Positions 26,688 to 36,186 of a stretch of 64,000 nucleotides of DNA are shown in pieces. The DNA is from VAZQ01 sp963835165 (GTDB taxonomy: Bacteria; Pseudomonadota; Alphaproteobacteria; Rhizobiales; Xanthobacteraceae). Location: assembly GCA_963835165.1 (NCBI GenBank), contig CAWIGD010000050.1, positions 42,508-106,507 of the forward strand, given 5' to 3'. A model generated the notes under the pieces. It was not told where the DNA came from, searched no databases, and saw nothing but the letters and a program-made list of their open reading frames with translations. Made by a program: the position numbers and the translations under genes. The number at the start of each line of letters is the position of its first letter. Position 1 is the stretch's first letter.

Positions 26688-28058
26688 TCAATACGCGTAT
26701 TCCCTGAACACCGGTTCCACGCTGCCGCCCCAGGGGCCGTGGAATTTATCGAGGAGCTCCTGGGCTGGGGTAATGCCGCGCGCGACGTATTCCTCGATCG
26801 GCTGTAGGTAGCGGCTTTCGTCGTAGCCGTTGGCGTCCAGTCGCCGGCGTCGCGCAAGTCCCTCTTGCGCGAGCGCGAGCGTGGCCTTCGCCAATTGCAG
26901 GACGTCACGGCCCGCAATGGTCGCGGCGAAACCAAGTTTCGGCACATCGTCGCGAAGTTTCTGGCGCTCCCTGGCTGTCCACGACTTGACCAGGTCCCAG
27001 GCGGCATCGAGCGCGTCATCGTCGTAGAGGATGCCGGCCCAATAGGCCGGCAGCGCCGGAAGCCTGCGCCAGGGACCGCCGTCCGCACCGCGCATTTCGA
27101 GATAGCGTTTGAGCCGTACTTCCGGAAAGATAGTGGAGATGTGGTTCGCCCAGTCCGAGATCGTGGCCCGCTCGCCGGGCACGGCCGAAAGTCGCCCCTC
27201 CATCAGGTCGCGGAATGATTGGCCGGCGACATCGATATACTGATCACCCCGCTTGACGAAATACATCGGCACCGAGAGCGCGTAGTCGACGTAACGCTCA
27301 AAACCCATCCCTGGTTCGAACGCCCACGGCAGCATGCCGGAACGATCGGGATCGGTGTCCCGCCAGATCTCGGAACGGAACGACAGAAAGCCGTTGGGTT
27401 TGCCCTCCGTGAAGGGCGAATTGGCGAACATTGCCGTTGCGACCGGCTGCAGCGCGAGCGAGACCCGCAGCTTCTTCACCATGTCGGCTTCCGATGAGTA
27501 GTCGAGATTCGTCTGCACCGTGCACGTTCGGTACATCATGTCGAGGCCATACTTGCCCACCTTCGGCATATAGGCAGTCATGATGCGGTAACGCCCCTTT
27601 GGCATGGTGGGGATCTCGGCGCGGCTCCAATTCGGCGTCATGCCGAGCCCGAGGAATCCAATACCGAGCGGTCGCGCGACTTCCTTGACCTGCGCAAGAT
27701 GCGCCATCAGCTCCGAGGAGGTCTGGTGCACGCTCTCGACCGGCGCTCCTGAGAGCTCGAACTGACCGCCCGGCTCGAGCGAGATCGCGCCGCCGCCCGT
27801 TACGTCGAACAGACCGATGACATTGCCGTCTTCGACGATCGGCTCCCAGCCGAGCAGATACTGCATGCCTTCGAGCAACGCCTGGATGCTGGGGCGGCCC
27901 TGGTAGGAGACCGGGCGATGCCCCTCGACCGTGAACACGAACTTCTCGTGCTCGGTACCGATGCGAAACTGTGACTTGGGCTTGCTCCCCGCCTCGAACC
28001 ACGCCACGAGTTCCTTGCGCGTCTCGATCGGCGTCATGTCGACTTGGTCGCGAGCCAT
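26688..28058 (-). CDS. gshA: Glutamate-cysteine ligase, plant/alphaproteobacterial type
   Basis: A 456-residue enzyme that makes gamma-glutamylcysteine, the first step of glutathione synthesis. It belongs to the plant-type GCL family. Marks are FRIGTEHEKFVF near the N-terminus, GGAISLEPGGQFELSGAP, MTPNWSRAEIPTMPKGRY, TVQTNLDY and the C-terminal LEMRGADGGPW. Length fits the family. The start at 28058 is reasonable; a second ATG at 28037 is possible. The gene stands alone and no gshB is nearby. Confidence 0.97.
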   Translation of the reverse strand: MARDQVDMTPIETRKELVAWFEAGSKPKSQFRIGTEHEKFVFTVEGHRPVSYQGRPSIQALLEGMQYLLGWEPIVEDGNVIGLFDVTGGGAISLEPGGQFELSGAPVESVHQTSSELMAHLAQVKEVARPLGIGFLGLGMTPNWSRAEIPTMPKGRYRIMTAYMPKVGKYGLDMMYRTCTVQTNLDYSSEADMVKKLRVSLALQPVATAMFANSPFTEGKPNGFLSFRSEIWRDTDPDRSGMLPWAFEPGMGFERYVDYALSVPMYFVKRGDQYIDVAGQSFRDLMEGRLSAVPGERATISDWANHISTIFPEVRLKRYLEMRGADGGPWRRLPALPAYWAGILYDDDALDAAWDLVKSWTARERQKLRDDVPKLGFAATIAGRDVLQLAKATLALAQEGLARRRRLDANGYDESRYLQPIEEYVARGITPAQELLDKFHGPWGGSVEPVFREYAY

Positions 28059-28448
28059 GCGGGGGGTTCCGACGGAAAGGGCCGCGACCTTACACGGCGC
28101 CTGTAAGGGAGAGCAATTGGGTCACGCGGCGCGCGCATGATCGCCCAAGGTGTCGCGAGACCGGAACCCGCGAGTCGGCGGACAATTCGACCATGGGTCC
28201 CGCCGAGGATCGGGATGCCCGCGACGAAACGATGCCCGGCTATGTTTTGCTCGCCAATAAATATGGCTGGAAGCCAAATCAACAAGCACCGAGCCGCTCG
28301 AGGTCTGTGATTTTTCGCAGGTTGAGGCCGCCGATTGCGGGCGAGCCTTCCGTCGGGACCAATTTGGCGTTTGCGGTGCGGACGACCTTGGCCGGCCGAA
28401 AGCCGCGCCTCGTCTCCCATCATCTGCCGGTCGTCGCCGACATCAAAT
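28059..28448. other. Intergenic region upstream of gshA
   Basis: About 390 bp between gshA and the terminator of the cupin operon, all genes on the minus strand. An open frame crosses it on the minus strand, but it has no recognisable domain and runs into the cupin gene, so I do not call it. The gshA promoter should lie here; no clear boxes were found. Confidence 0.4.
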
Positions 28449-28473
28449 AAGCCGATGCGTGTGGGATCGGCTT
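28449..28473 (-). terminator. Rho-independent terminator after the cupin gene
   Basis: On the minus strand AAGCCGAT and ATCGGCTT form a perfect 8-bp stem with a 9-base loop. It begins at the cupin stop codon and is followed by ATTTGATG. This is the best terminator-like structure in the window. Confidence 0.6.
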
Positions 28474-28937
28474 CAGCTCTCGATCGGCTCACCTGACTTG
28501 CGGAAATAGCGGCGGCCGGTTGTGTCGCGCTCCATCAAGAAATCGACGTCGGGATAGTGCACGCGCTCACTCTTTGCGCGCGTGCCGACCTCGAGGTAGA
28601 CCGCATCGCGTTGGGTCCGGTTGATGAGGCAATGCGCTATGCCGCTGCCCGCCTTGAAGCCGGCGGCGTCTCCAGGCTTGAGCACAGTCTCGCCGTCGTC
28701 CTCCTGAAGTATTAGTTCGCCCTCGATCACGTAGACGAACTCGTCCTCCTGCTCGTGCCAATGGCGCAACGCCGAAGCCGAGCCCGCCTTGATGCGGGTG
28801 ACATTGACGCCGAACTGGGTCAAACCCGCCGCATCGCCGATCCTCTGTTTTTCCCGCCCAGAGATTACGGCGGCAAACTCTTTCGGGTAGGATGCAATTC
28901 GCTGCGCTGGAATTTTTGCGATATCGATTCTAGGCAT
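28473..28937 (-). CDS. Cupin-domain protein
   Basis: A 154-residue single-cupin protein. The metal-binding motif 1 is ALRHWHEQEDEFVYVIEGE (two His and a Glu) and motif 2 is PGDAAGFKAGSGIAHCLIN. The C-terminus has GTRAKSERVHYPDVDFL, typical of a cupin subgroup of unknown function in proteobacteria. ATG 28937 is preferred over GTG 28940 because of spacing to GGGAG. It follows the acyl-CoA dehydrogenase by 14 bp and a terminator begins at its stop, so the two form a short operon. Confidence 0.88.
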   Translation of the reverse strand: MPRIDIAKIPAQRIASYPKEFAAVISGREKQRIGDAAGLTQFGVNVTRIKAGSASALRHWHEQEDEFVYVIEGELILQEDDGETVLKPGDAAGFKAGSGIAHCLINRTQRDAVYLEVGTRAKSERVHYPDVDFLMERDTTGRRYFRKSGEPIES

Positions 28938-28951
28938 CACCTCTCCCTGCG

Positions 28952-30109
28952 CTACAGACTGCGCGCGATCACAATTTTCATGATTTCGTTTGTGCCCGCG
29001 TAGATCCGCATGACTCGAGCGTCGCGGTACATGCGCGAAATCGGGAACTCCTCCATATAGCCGTAGCCGCCAAACAGCTGCAGGCAGCGATCGATGATCT
29101 TACCCTGCAGGTCCGTGAGCCAATACTTGGCCATTGAAGCGGTAACCGTATCGAGTTCATCGTCGAGATAGCGCTCGATACAGTGGTCGTGAAACACGCG
29201 TCCGATCGTCGCTTCGGACTTGCATTCGGCGAGCACGAATTGGGTATTCTGGAATTCGATGATCTTCTTGCCGAAGGCCTGCCGCTGCTTGACGTATTCG
29301 ATGGTGAGCGCAAGCGCCCGTTCGATCATGGCCTGGGCATGGACCGCGACGATGAGGCGCTCGCGCGGAAGGTCGTCCATGAGCTGAGCGAAACCTCGAC
29401 CCTCCTCCGTGCCGAGCAAGTTCTCCGGCGGCAGTTTGACGTCCTCAAAGAACAGTTCGGAGGTGTCCGCGGAATCGAGGCCGAGCTTCTTGAGCCTGCG
29501 GCCACGGCGAAAACCAGGTGCATTGTCGGCTTCGACCACCATCAGCGATACGCCTTTGGCGCCCGCACCCGCGTCGGTCTTGGCGACGACGATGATCAGA
29601 TTGGCGTGCTGACCATTGGTGATGAAGGTCTTCGAACCGTTGAGGACGTAGCCGTTGCCCGATTTATTGGCCGTGGTGCGCACCGCCTGCAGGTCGGAGC
29701 CGGTCCCGGGCTCACTCATGGCGATCGCGCCGACGAGTTCGCCGGTCACCAGTTTGGGCAGCCACCGCCGCTTCTGCTCGTCGGTGCCGTAGTGCAGGAT
29801 GTAGGGCGCTACGATGCCGGAATGGAGCGGCGCGCCAAAGGAATCGAAGCCCGCGAGGCTCAATTGCCGGGCGATCACCGCTTCATGCGCGAAAGTGCCG
29901 CCGACGCCACCATATTCTTCAGGGATGACCGGGCAAAGGAGGCCGGCCGCGCCGGCCTTGGTCCAGACTTCGCGATCATACATGCCCTCCTCAGCCCATC
30001 TATCGAGGTGCGGCACGTATTCGGCTGTGATGAAGCGTCGTGCCTGCTCTTCAAGCAGCACAAGGTCCTCGGTCATCCAAGCAGGACGAGGAAGGTTGAC
30101 GGCGTCCAT
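28952..30109 (-). CDS. Acyl-CoA dehydrogenase
   Basis: A 385-residue flavoenzyme of fatty-acid or branched-chain oxidation. Signatures are IAMSEPGTGSDLQAVRTTA, NGSKTFITNGQHANLI, and the C-terminal QLFGGYGYMEEFPISRMYRD and IYAGTNEIMKIVIAR. The first of these is the FAD/acyl-binding signature 1 and the second the glycine-rich core strand. ATG 30109 is supported by AGGA seven bases upstream. The acyl chain specificity cannot be read from the sequence. Confidence 0.95.
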   Translation of the reverse strand: MDAVNLPRPAWMTEDLVLLEEQARRFITAEYVPHLDRWAEEGMYDREVWTKAGAAGLLCPVIPEEYGGVGGTFAHEAVIARQLSLAGFDSFGAPLHSGIVAPYILHYGTDEQKRRWLPKLVTGELVGAIAMSEPGTGSDLQAVRTTANKSGNGYVLNGSKTFITNGQHANLIIVVAKTDAGAGAKGVSLMVVEADNAPGFRRGRRLKKLGLDSADTSELFFEDVKLPPENLLGTEEGRGFAQLMDDLPRERLIVAVHAQAMIERALALTIEYVKQRQAFGKKIIEFQNTQFVLAECKSEATIGRVFHDHCIERYLDDELDTVTASMAKYWLTDLQGKIIDRCLQLFGGYGYMEEFPISRMYRDARVMRIYAGTNEIMKIVIARSL

Positions 30110-30462
30110 CACAAATCCTGTTGATCGCACAACCTTACATGGCGCCGCCTCACAATGCGAGAGCGGCAGGCGTTGACAAGCGACCAGCACTTTTTCACAA
30201 CATCTTTGCCGGGGGAATCGAGATGGTCCTCATGCCCTTGATGAATTTGCGACCGCGCGCCATCCGACCGATCGATCCCGGCTGCCGTACCGTGCGGCGT
30301 GGCCCCGGCGCATGGCCTAGCCCCCGCGATGCGACCGGGCTTTGAGCTCGAGGAGCGCTTCCCGATGGCGAACGAACTGCGGGTCCGGCGCGCGATGGTG
30401 AGCAGGGGCGTCCGCTGTCCCCGGACGCCCTCGGCTTTCGCACCCGGCGCGACGATTCGCCA
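30110..30462. other. Intergenic region between the dehydrogenase and the YeiH-type exporter
   Basis: A 353-bp stretch between divergent genes. Short open frames are present on both strands, but none has a recognisable family pattern. The first part (30110-30200) is the likely promoter side of the dehydrogenase. No hairpin of note was seen. Confidence 0.35.
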
Positions 30463-31507
30463 TTGACTGTCTCCGAGACCTGGACGGCGCGCAGCTTCGC
30501 GAATCTCCGTCGCGTCGCGCCGGGCTTGCTGTTGTCGTCGTTCGTTGCAGTCACCGCGGTGCTGGCGGCTCCCGCTCCTTGCAGGCGTCGCGCCGATTCC
30601 GGCCATGGTGATCGCGCTTGTGGTCGGTATCGCGCTCAATCCGGTGGCGCGAAGGTCATCGTTCCAGCCCGGAATCGTATTCTGCTTGAAGACCCTCTTG
30701 CGCTGGGCGGTGGCATTGCTCGGCCTGCGGGTTGCCCTGGGGGAGATTGCGGCTCTGGGCACGATGACAGCCGTCCTGGTCATCGTTTCCATGGGCTTGA
30801 CCTTGACGGCCGGTTTCCTGCTCGCGCGCGTGTTCGGGCTGGATCAGGCTTACGGGGCATTGGCCGGCGCGGGAACCGCGGTGTGTGGGGCCTCCGCCAC
30901 CCTCGCCACTTCGATCGTCTTGCCGGACTACAAAGGCAAAGCGACCGACGTCGCCTTCGTTGTCGTGGCCGTCAATGCATTGTCGACGTTGGCGATGGTG
31001 CTTTATCCAGTCGTCTGCGTTCTGTTTGGTTTCGATCCACAGACCACGGGCATCATGCTCGGGGCGACGATCCACGATGTGGCGCAGGTTGTCGGCGCGG
31101 GATACGCGGTCTCGGAGACAGCTGGAAATACTGCCGTCATCGTCAAGCTGTTCCGGGTGTTCCTGATGTTGCCCCTCGTGCTCGTGGTCGGGTGGTTGTT
31201 CGCGCGCCGAGCCGTGGCGACGGCTGGTAAAATTCCGATCCCAATGTTCGCCCTCGTCTTTGTGGCTCTTTGCGTGCTGAACAGCGTTGCGTCCGCATTT
31301 CCCAGCACTGCCTCGATATTCGCGCAAGTCAAAGGTCCTTTGATAGAGATATCGAGCTGGGGTTTGCTGATCGCGATCTCGGCGCTCGGACTTGGCACGT
31401 CCCTGACTGCCATTGCCGGGCTCGGCTGGCGTCATGTCGCGACGGTGATCGGCACGACACTTATCATCCTGCTCGTTGTGACCGGCGGCCTGATGCTGCT
31501 GCGGTGA
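30463..31507 (+). pseudogene. YeiH-family putative sulfate exporter, frameshifted
   Basis: The N-terminal part (RRVAPGLLLSSFVAVTAVLA) is in one frame from 30463. The remainder from LPLLAGVAPIPAMVIALV to the end is in the next. One surplus G in the GG at 30567-30568 accounts for the break; removing it joins VTAVLA to LPLLAGVAPIPAM. About ten membrane helices are present, with the family motifs LRWAVALLGLRVALGEI, GAGTAVCGASA and TIHDVAQVVGAGYAVS. The family (UPF0324) is annotated as putative sulfate exporters. A real loss or an assembly error are both possible. Confidence 0.85.
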
Positions 31508-31957
31508 GCGACCGGCTCGCGCGCGAATGGCGCGTGGACTCAGGTGCCGTGGTCTGGGCGCTGGTAGCCGACGAAAACGTGCAGCGAGATCGGGAGTAGT
31601 AAATTGTTCGGTGCGTTTTCCCGACAGCCCTGATCGGCGGGAAGCACGTCAACGTGCGCTCGATGTTACATTGCAGCGGGGCGCGTGGCCTGGGGATCAC
31701 CGAGGGTTCCGATGGCGGCGCTTATGTCCGGACGCAATAGGCCTGCTTGAACGTTTGTCTGGCCCCTTCCGGACCCCCATCGCGGGGGCCCTTATGCCGC
31801 TGACCGCTGCCAGTCCGCAGGTCTTAACCGCATCTTTACCCGGAGGACAAAAACTGCCCCGGGGATCAGAGCCGCCATCCACTGCCTATCGACGCTTGCC
31901 GGCTTCACAAGGGACGTTCGGGCTTCGCTGCACCCTGTCCAACACGCGGATGCGGCA
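31508..31957. other. Intergenic region before the PodJ-like gene
   Basis: A 450-bp stretch without a supported gene. TTCCCG (31618-31623) and CGGGAA (31638-31643) could form a hairpin after the exporter gene. CCCCC (31774-31778) and GGGGG (31784-31788) make a short second stem. An open plus-strand frame of about 144 codons runs through the region but resembles nothing I know. Confidence 0.35.
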
Positions 31958-33973
31958 ATGAAATCTGGGATTCCGTGGGAAGTAGCAGAGGTCGGACGGT
32001 CGGGGCAGCGTGACCCGGCCAGTCTTGGCCACGGCGACGTTTCGGTGGCCAAAGGCCCAGATCGTCGGGACGACGGTGGCTACCGGCGTCTCCAAAGCCC
32101 GGAAAACGACCGCTCCGCGGGCGACAGGGATGATCGTGCGGTCCCAACGGCCGCGCCTTCCGCCTTTCGCGCCGTCACCCCGGGCGCGGGCGCCACTCCG
32201 ACGCAGCAGCCAGGCCGCGTCGAAAAGCGCGTCGATACGTTGCGCAATGATCTCGCCGAGATCCATTTGATGCTGCAAGAGGCCAGGCCACGGAGCGTGA
32301 TCGAGGCGCTTCAACGCGAAATAAACCGGCTTGGCGAGCGCGCGGATAATTACCGCCGCGCCGGCATCGATGCAGCCGCGGTTGCAGCGATCGAATCCCG
32401 GATCCCCGAAATCCGCGATGCGTTACGCACCCTGAGGCCGGCTGAAAGCCTTCTCGGCATGGCGCGCGTGGTGCAGCAACTCTCCCACAAGATCGACATC
32501 ATCGCTGGCGCTTGGGACGCAGCGGTCCTCGAGCAGCTTGAAGGTGCCCTGGCCGCGATGCGCAGCGTCGTCTCCCATGCGGCATCGCACGAGGCACTGG
32601 CAAAGCTGTCGGAAGAGGTATGTGCTCTCGGTGCCAAGCTCGATCACGCGCGGAGCTGTGCTGACAGCAGGACTTTGTCCACGCTCGAAACCAGGATCGC
32701 CATGCTTGCCGAGCAACTCCAAGCGCGCGATCGAAACGACCCAAATGTGTCCGACGAGTTGAAAGTGCTGATCGAGCGTCTGATCGAGCGGATCGATCGA
32801 ATGGAGCTCACATCCGCAACTTCCGCCGCGCCCGCCCGCCTTGAGAACCTGGTCCAGAAACTGGTCGAGAAACTCGACGCCTGCGATGCCCGTCTCGATC
32901 AACTCGCAACGATCGAAAGCGCACTGGCGGAGTTGCTCATCCATATCGGACGCAGACCGGTGCCGATTCTCGGCCAAGATCCCGCGCCCCCACCCGCAGT
33001 GGAGGCGCTCTCGCGCGATGTTGCCGACCTCAGGCAAACGGAGAAGCAGACCCAGGATTCGCTCGAAGTCGCTTACGGCACGCTGGCACACCTCGTGGAT
33101 CGGCTAGCCATGATCGAGACGGATATGCGTGGCAAGCCACCGCACTTGATGGAGGCCCCGGCTCCGGCATGTGCGGCGCCTCCCTTGGCCACGCGAGCGG
33201 CGCCCGACGCGCCCTTGCCGCGCGAAGAGCCCGCCACGCCCCCACCGCAGCCCGCGACCGACCCCTATCCAACGGACAGTCTTGTCCTCTCCGATCGTCC
33301 GTCAGAATCCGGTCCCGGGGCGGCCTCCGACCCCAATCCGGATTGGCTCAGGGAGCGAGGCATCCCCCCGGAAACCGCCCTCAGTGGCGGTACATCGACC
33401 TTCATCGCGGCTGCGCGCCGCGCCGCGCAGGTGGCAAGTCGAAGTGTTCCCGCGGAGAACGAGCCTAGCTCAATTGAAGTCGGGCCCGACGATCGGTCTG
33501 CAGGGCAACGCGGCAAGCTGGGCGCCTTGATCGGCGGCACGATCGTCATAATGGTGCTTGGCGTCCTGCAGATCATGGAGTTCCTACCGTACGCTTCCGA
33601 GACGGAAGTGGGTGCGCTGCCCCAGGCTGTCGCCACCACAAGCGAAAATATTGTCCTAGCGCCGATGCGGGGGGGCCAAGCCGCGGGTCCAGTGCTTGCC
33701 GGCGAGGATCGCCAAGCCTTTCCCGTGCTATCGCCCGCGCGCGGTCAGTTGGACATTTTCCGGCACATCGCCGGCACCATCATTACGACCCCGCCAGGCC
33801 CCGTCTTGCCGGGCTGGACGCTTGAGCAACTGCTGGAGGCACAGATGTCCTCCTCCGAGCACTGGAATGACGCAACGAGCGGGGTCGCCGCCGTGGTCTC
33901 CGCGCCTGCCCGAAATAAACTCCCCGCGGTCGGACCTGCGCTCGCGCCTAGTCCCCCGCGTCAGGCACAATAA
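31958..33973 (+). CDS. Coiled-coil membrane protein, PodJ/SEL1-family N-terminal type
   Basis: A 671-residue protein. It starts MKSGIPW, like rhizobial PodJL or SEL1-repeat proteins, followed by a polar region. A long coiled-coil domain (about residues 85-400) is built of Leu/Arg/Ala heptads. A Pro/Ala linker and the conserved FIAAARRAAQVASR come next, then one membrane helix (GALIGGTIVIMVLGVLQIMEF, about residue 530). A periplasmic tail of about 120 residues ends in Pro-rich sequence. Related proteins carry Sel1 repeats and a peptidoglycan-binding domain after the helix; here they are missing. A polar-localisation role is an inference. Confidence 0.75.
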   Translation: MKSGIPWEVAEVGRSGQRDPASLGHGDVSVAKGPDRRDDGGYRRLQSPENDRSAGDRDDRAVPTAAPSAFRAVTPGAGATPTQQPGRVEKRVDTLRNDLAEIHLMLQEARPRSVIEALQREINRLGERADNYRRAGIDAAAVAAIESRIPEIRDALRTLRPAESLLGMARVVQQLSHKIDIIAGAWDAAVLEQLEGALAAMRSVVSHAASHEALAKLSEEVCALGAKLDHARSCADSRTLSTLETRIAMLAEQLQARDRNDPNVSDELKVLIERLIERIDRMELTSATSAAPARLENLVQKLVEKLDACDARLDQLATIESALAELLIHIGRRPVPILGQDPAPPPAVEALSRDVADLRQTEKQTQDSLEVAYGTLAHLVDRLAMIETDMRGKPPHLMEAPAPACAAPPLATRAAPDAPLPREEPATPPPQPATDPYPTDSLVLSDRPSESGPGAASDPNPDWLRERGIPPETALSGGTSTFIAAARRAAQVASRSVPAENEPSSIEVGPDDRSAGQRGKLGALIGGTIVIMVLGVLQIMEFLPYASETEVGALPQAVATTSENIVLAPMRGGQAAGPVLAGEDRQAFPVLSPARGQLDIFRHIAGTIITTPPGPVLPGWTLEQLLEAQMSSSEHWNDATSGVAAVVSAPARNKLPAVGPALAPSPPRQAQ

Positions 33974-34243
33974 AGGTGAGCGAAGGCGTGGCACTCTCGA
34001 TGAACATGGCTAGAATGCGCTCACCTGCCTGCTGAGTCCCGAACCCATTTCGCGGGGCGTCCTGCCGGCTACGCCCGCTTGCCACGATCAGCGCAAGTGG
34101 CCCCCGGCTTCTGCCTCCGGCGATTTCGTCAGACGGCCATTTGGGGGTTGCGCCGCGAATTCGGTTGAGACTCACTCGACTTTTCGCAGCACCGGTGGCA
34201 CCGGTTCTGCGAATATTTGAGCCTCGAGCCTAGGACCGCGCGC

Positions 34244-35170
34244 TTGCAGATCTATCTTCCGATCGCGGACCTGCCGGTCAATGTGTTTGTCATTCTCGCG
34301 ATGGGGCTGGCCGTCGGATTCATCTCCGGCATGTTCGGCATTGGCGGCGGCTTTCTGATGACGCCGCTCCTGATCTTCCTCGGCATCTCGCCCGCGGTCG
34401 CAGTGGCGACGGTGAGCAGCCACATAGCCGCTTCATCGATGTCCGGCGCGATTAGCTACTGGCGCCGCCGAACGATCGATCTCGCCCTCGCCTTCATGTT
34501 GCTCGCAGGGGGAATAATCGGCACTGCCTTCGGTGTCTGGCTATTCACCACGCTGCGCGCCATCGGCCAACTCGACATCACCATCGGTGTTTCCTACGTG
34601 CTTCTCCTCGGCATCGTGGGCGCATTGATGATCATCGAAAGTGTGCGTGCGATCCTGCGAGCGCGGCAAGGCAAACCGGTCGAGCTTCGGCGGCCCGGCA
34701 GCCACACCTGGATCCATGGGTTGCCGTTCAAGCTGCGCTTCAAACGCTCGCGCATCTATGTCTCCACGATCCCGGTGTGGGGGATCGGCTTCTCGATGGG
34801 ATTCATCGGCGCGGTTATGGGGATTGGTGGCGGGTTTCTGCTGGTACCGTTGCTGATCTATGTGCTGCGCGTGCCGACGGCGACCGTGATCGGAACATCG
34901 ATGGTGCTTACGCTCATCACCATGGCATCGGCAACGGTCATGCACGCAGCCACCAATCACCTCGTCGATGCACTGCTGGCCCTGCTGCTCATGGTGGGCG
35001 GCGTGACTGGCGCACAATTCGGTGCGCGTGCCGGGCAGAAAATGCGCGGCGAACGGCTGCGTCTTCTGCTGGGCTTGCTCGTACTCGCGGTCGGAATTCG
35101 CTTTGCGCTCGATCTCATATTGCCGCCGGACAATCTCTATTCCATCCGTGTGCTGGACACCGATCCATGA
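34244..35170 (+). CDS. TauE/SafE-family sulfite exporter-like permease
   Basis: A 308-residue membrane protein with two homologous halves, each with a GxGGGFLxxPLL motif (FGIGGGFLMTPLLIFLGI and MGIGGGFLLVPLLIYVLRV). The TTG at 34244 (LQIYLPIADLPVN) is the likely start, with AGGA eight bases before it; the frame is open further upstream but without family similarity. It overlaps the TIGR02186 gene by four bases. TauE proteins export sulfite or related organosulfur anions; the substrate here is unproven. Confidence 0.9.
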   Translation: MQIYLPIADLPVNVFVILAMGLAVGFISGMFGIGGGFLMTPLLIFLGISPAVAVATVSSHIAASSMSGAISYWRRRTIDLALAFMLLAGGIIGTAFGVWLFTTLRAIGQLDITIGVSYVLLLGIVGALMIIESVRAILRARQGKPVELRRPGSHTWIHGLPFKLRFKRSRIYVSTIPVWGIGFSMGFIGAVMGIGGGFLLVPLLIYVLRVPTATVIGTSMVLTLITMASATVMHAATNHLVDALLALLLMVGGVTGAQFGARAGQKMRGERLRLLLGLLVLAVGIRFALDLILPPDNLYSIRVLDTDP

Positions 35171-35952
35171 CGAGGCGCCCCCTATTCGCGGCGGTTGCGG
35201 CGATCGGAGCCCTCGCGGGGTCCATTGCTCCGGCCGCGGCCGAGCGGCTGGTCGCATCGCTTTCCAACCACCGGGTGATGGTGACGTCGAATTTCACCGG
35301 CGAGGAACTCGTGCTGTTCGGCGGAATCGAGCAGGATGGAGCGGGCCGGCCACGGCGCGGCGGCTATGACATCATCGTCACCGTCACCGGGCCGCGGCAG
35401 ACCGTGGTAACTTTCCGCAAAGCGAGGGCGCTCGGGATCTGGGTCAATACCGATTCGCGCGTACTCGAGAATGCACCCGCCTATCTCGCCGTGCTCTCGA
35501 ACCGACCCCTCGACGCCATCACCAACGCCGAAACGTTACGTCGTCTGCAACTCGGCCTCGACAACATCCCGTTGCCGCAACGCGCCAGTGTGAACATTGC
35601 CGATGCCGCAAGCGATGATCCGTTTCGTCTGGCATTCATCAAGATCAAGAGCGATCAGGGACTTTATCGCGAGGCATCGAATGACGTAACCTTCCTCACG
35701 CCGGCGCTGTTCCGGGCCTCGATACCGTTGCCGGCCGAGGTGCCAGTCGGCACCTACGAGGTGGACGTCAGGCTTTTCGCGGATGGTGCGCAGATCGCCC
35801 GCGCACCGTCTCCGTTCGAGGTCTACAAGTCTGGTTTCGAACAGGTGGTGACCAACGCGGCGCGCGAGCATGGTCTGCTCTATGGCCTTGCAACGGCACT
35901 GATGGCAGTCGCGACCGGCTGGTTCGCCTCGGTCGTGTTCAGGCGGGATTGA
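35167..35952 (+). CDS. TIGR02186-family membrane-anchored periplasmic protein
   Basis: A 261-residue protein. Signal peptide: AAVAAIGALAGSIAPAAA. The periplasmic domain begins ERLVASLSNHRVMVTSNFTG and includes YDIIVTVTGPRQTVVTFRKA and the C-terminal HGLLYGLATALMAVATGWFA membrane helix. TIGR02186 proteins are found next to TauE-type permeases in alphaproteobacteria, as here with an ATGA overlap. The function is unknown; acting with the permease is an inference from conserved linkage. Confidence 0.88.
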   Translation: MTRRPLFAAVAAIGALAGSIAPAAAERLVASLSNHRVMVTSNFTGEELVLFGGIEQDGAGRPRRGGYDIIVTVTGPRQTVVTFRKARALGIWVNTDSRVLENAPAYLAVLSNRPLDAITNAETLRRLQLGLDNIPLPQRASVNIADAASDDPFRLAFIKIKSDQGLYREASNDVTFLTPALFRASIPLPAEVPVGTYEVDVRLFADGAQIARAPSPFEVYKSGFEQVVTNAAREHGLLYGLATALMAVATGWFASVVFRRD

Positions 35953-36186
35953 GGGAGCCGACACCGTTCCAGCGCCGTGGATGATGACCGGTCCAGCCCC
36001 AGCAACCATCTCTGACGACCTAGTACACGCTACTGGCGCGGCTGGGATCGATTTCCTTCCGTCGGCGATACCAAGCTGGCGCGGGTCGCGGCCCCGGACG
36101 CGAGGCCGGCGACCCGGCGCCTCGCCGATCTTCTCGCCGAGCTCTGCGTTGCCGCCAGTCCGCGAGCGGTAGCGTGAAGGGCTTGC

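Noticed and set aside
28034..28492. A minus-strand open frame in the gap between gshA and the cupin gene
   Set aside because: It runs through the terminator hairpin and into both genes, and has no domain.
31527..31961. A plus-strand open frame of 144 codons before the PodJ-like gene
   Set aside because: There is no ribosome site and no family pattern, and it overlaps the next start; kept as intergenic.
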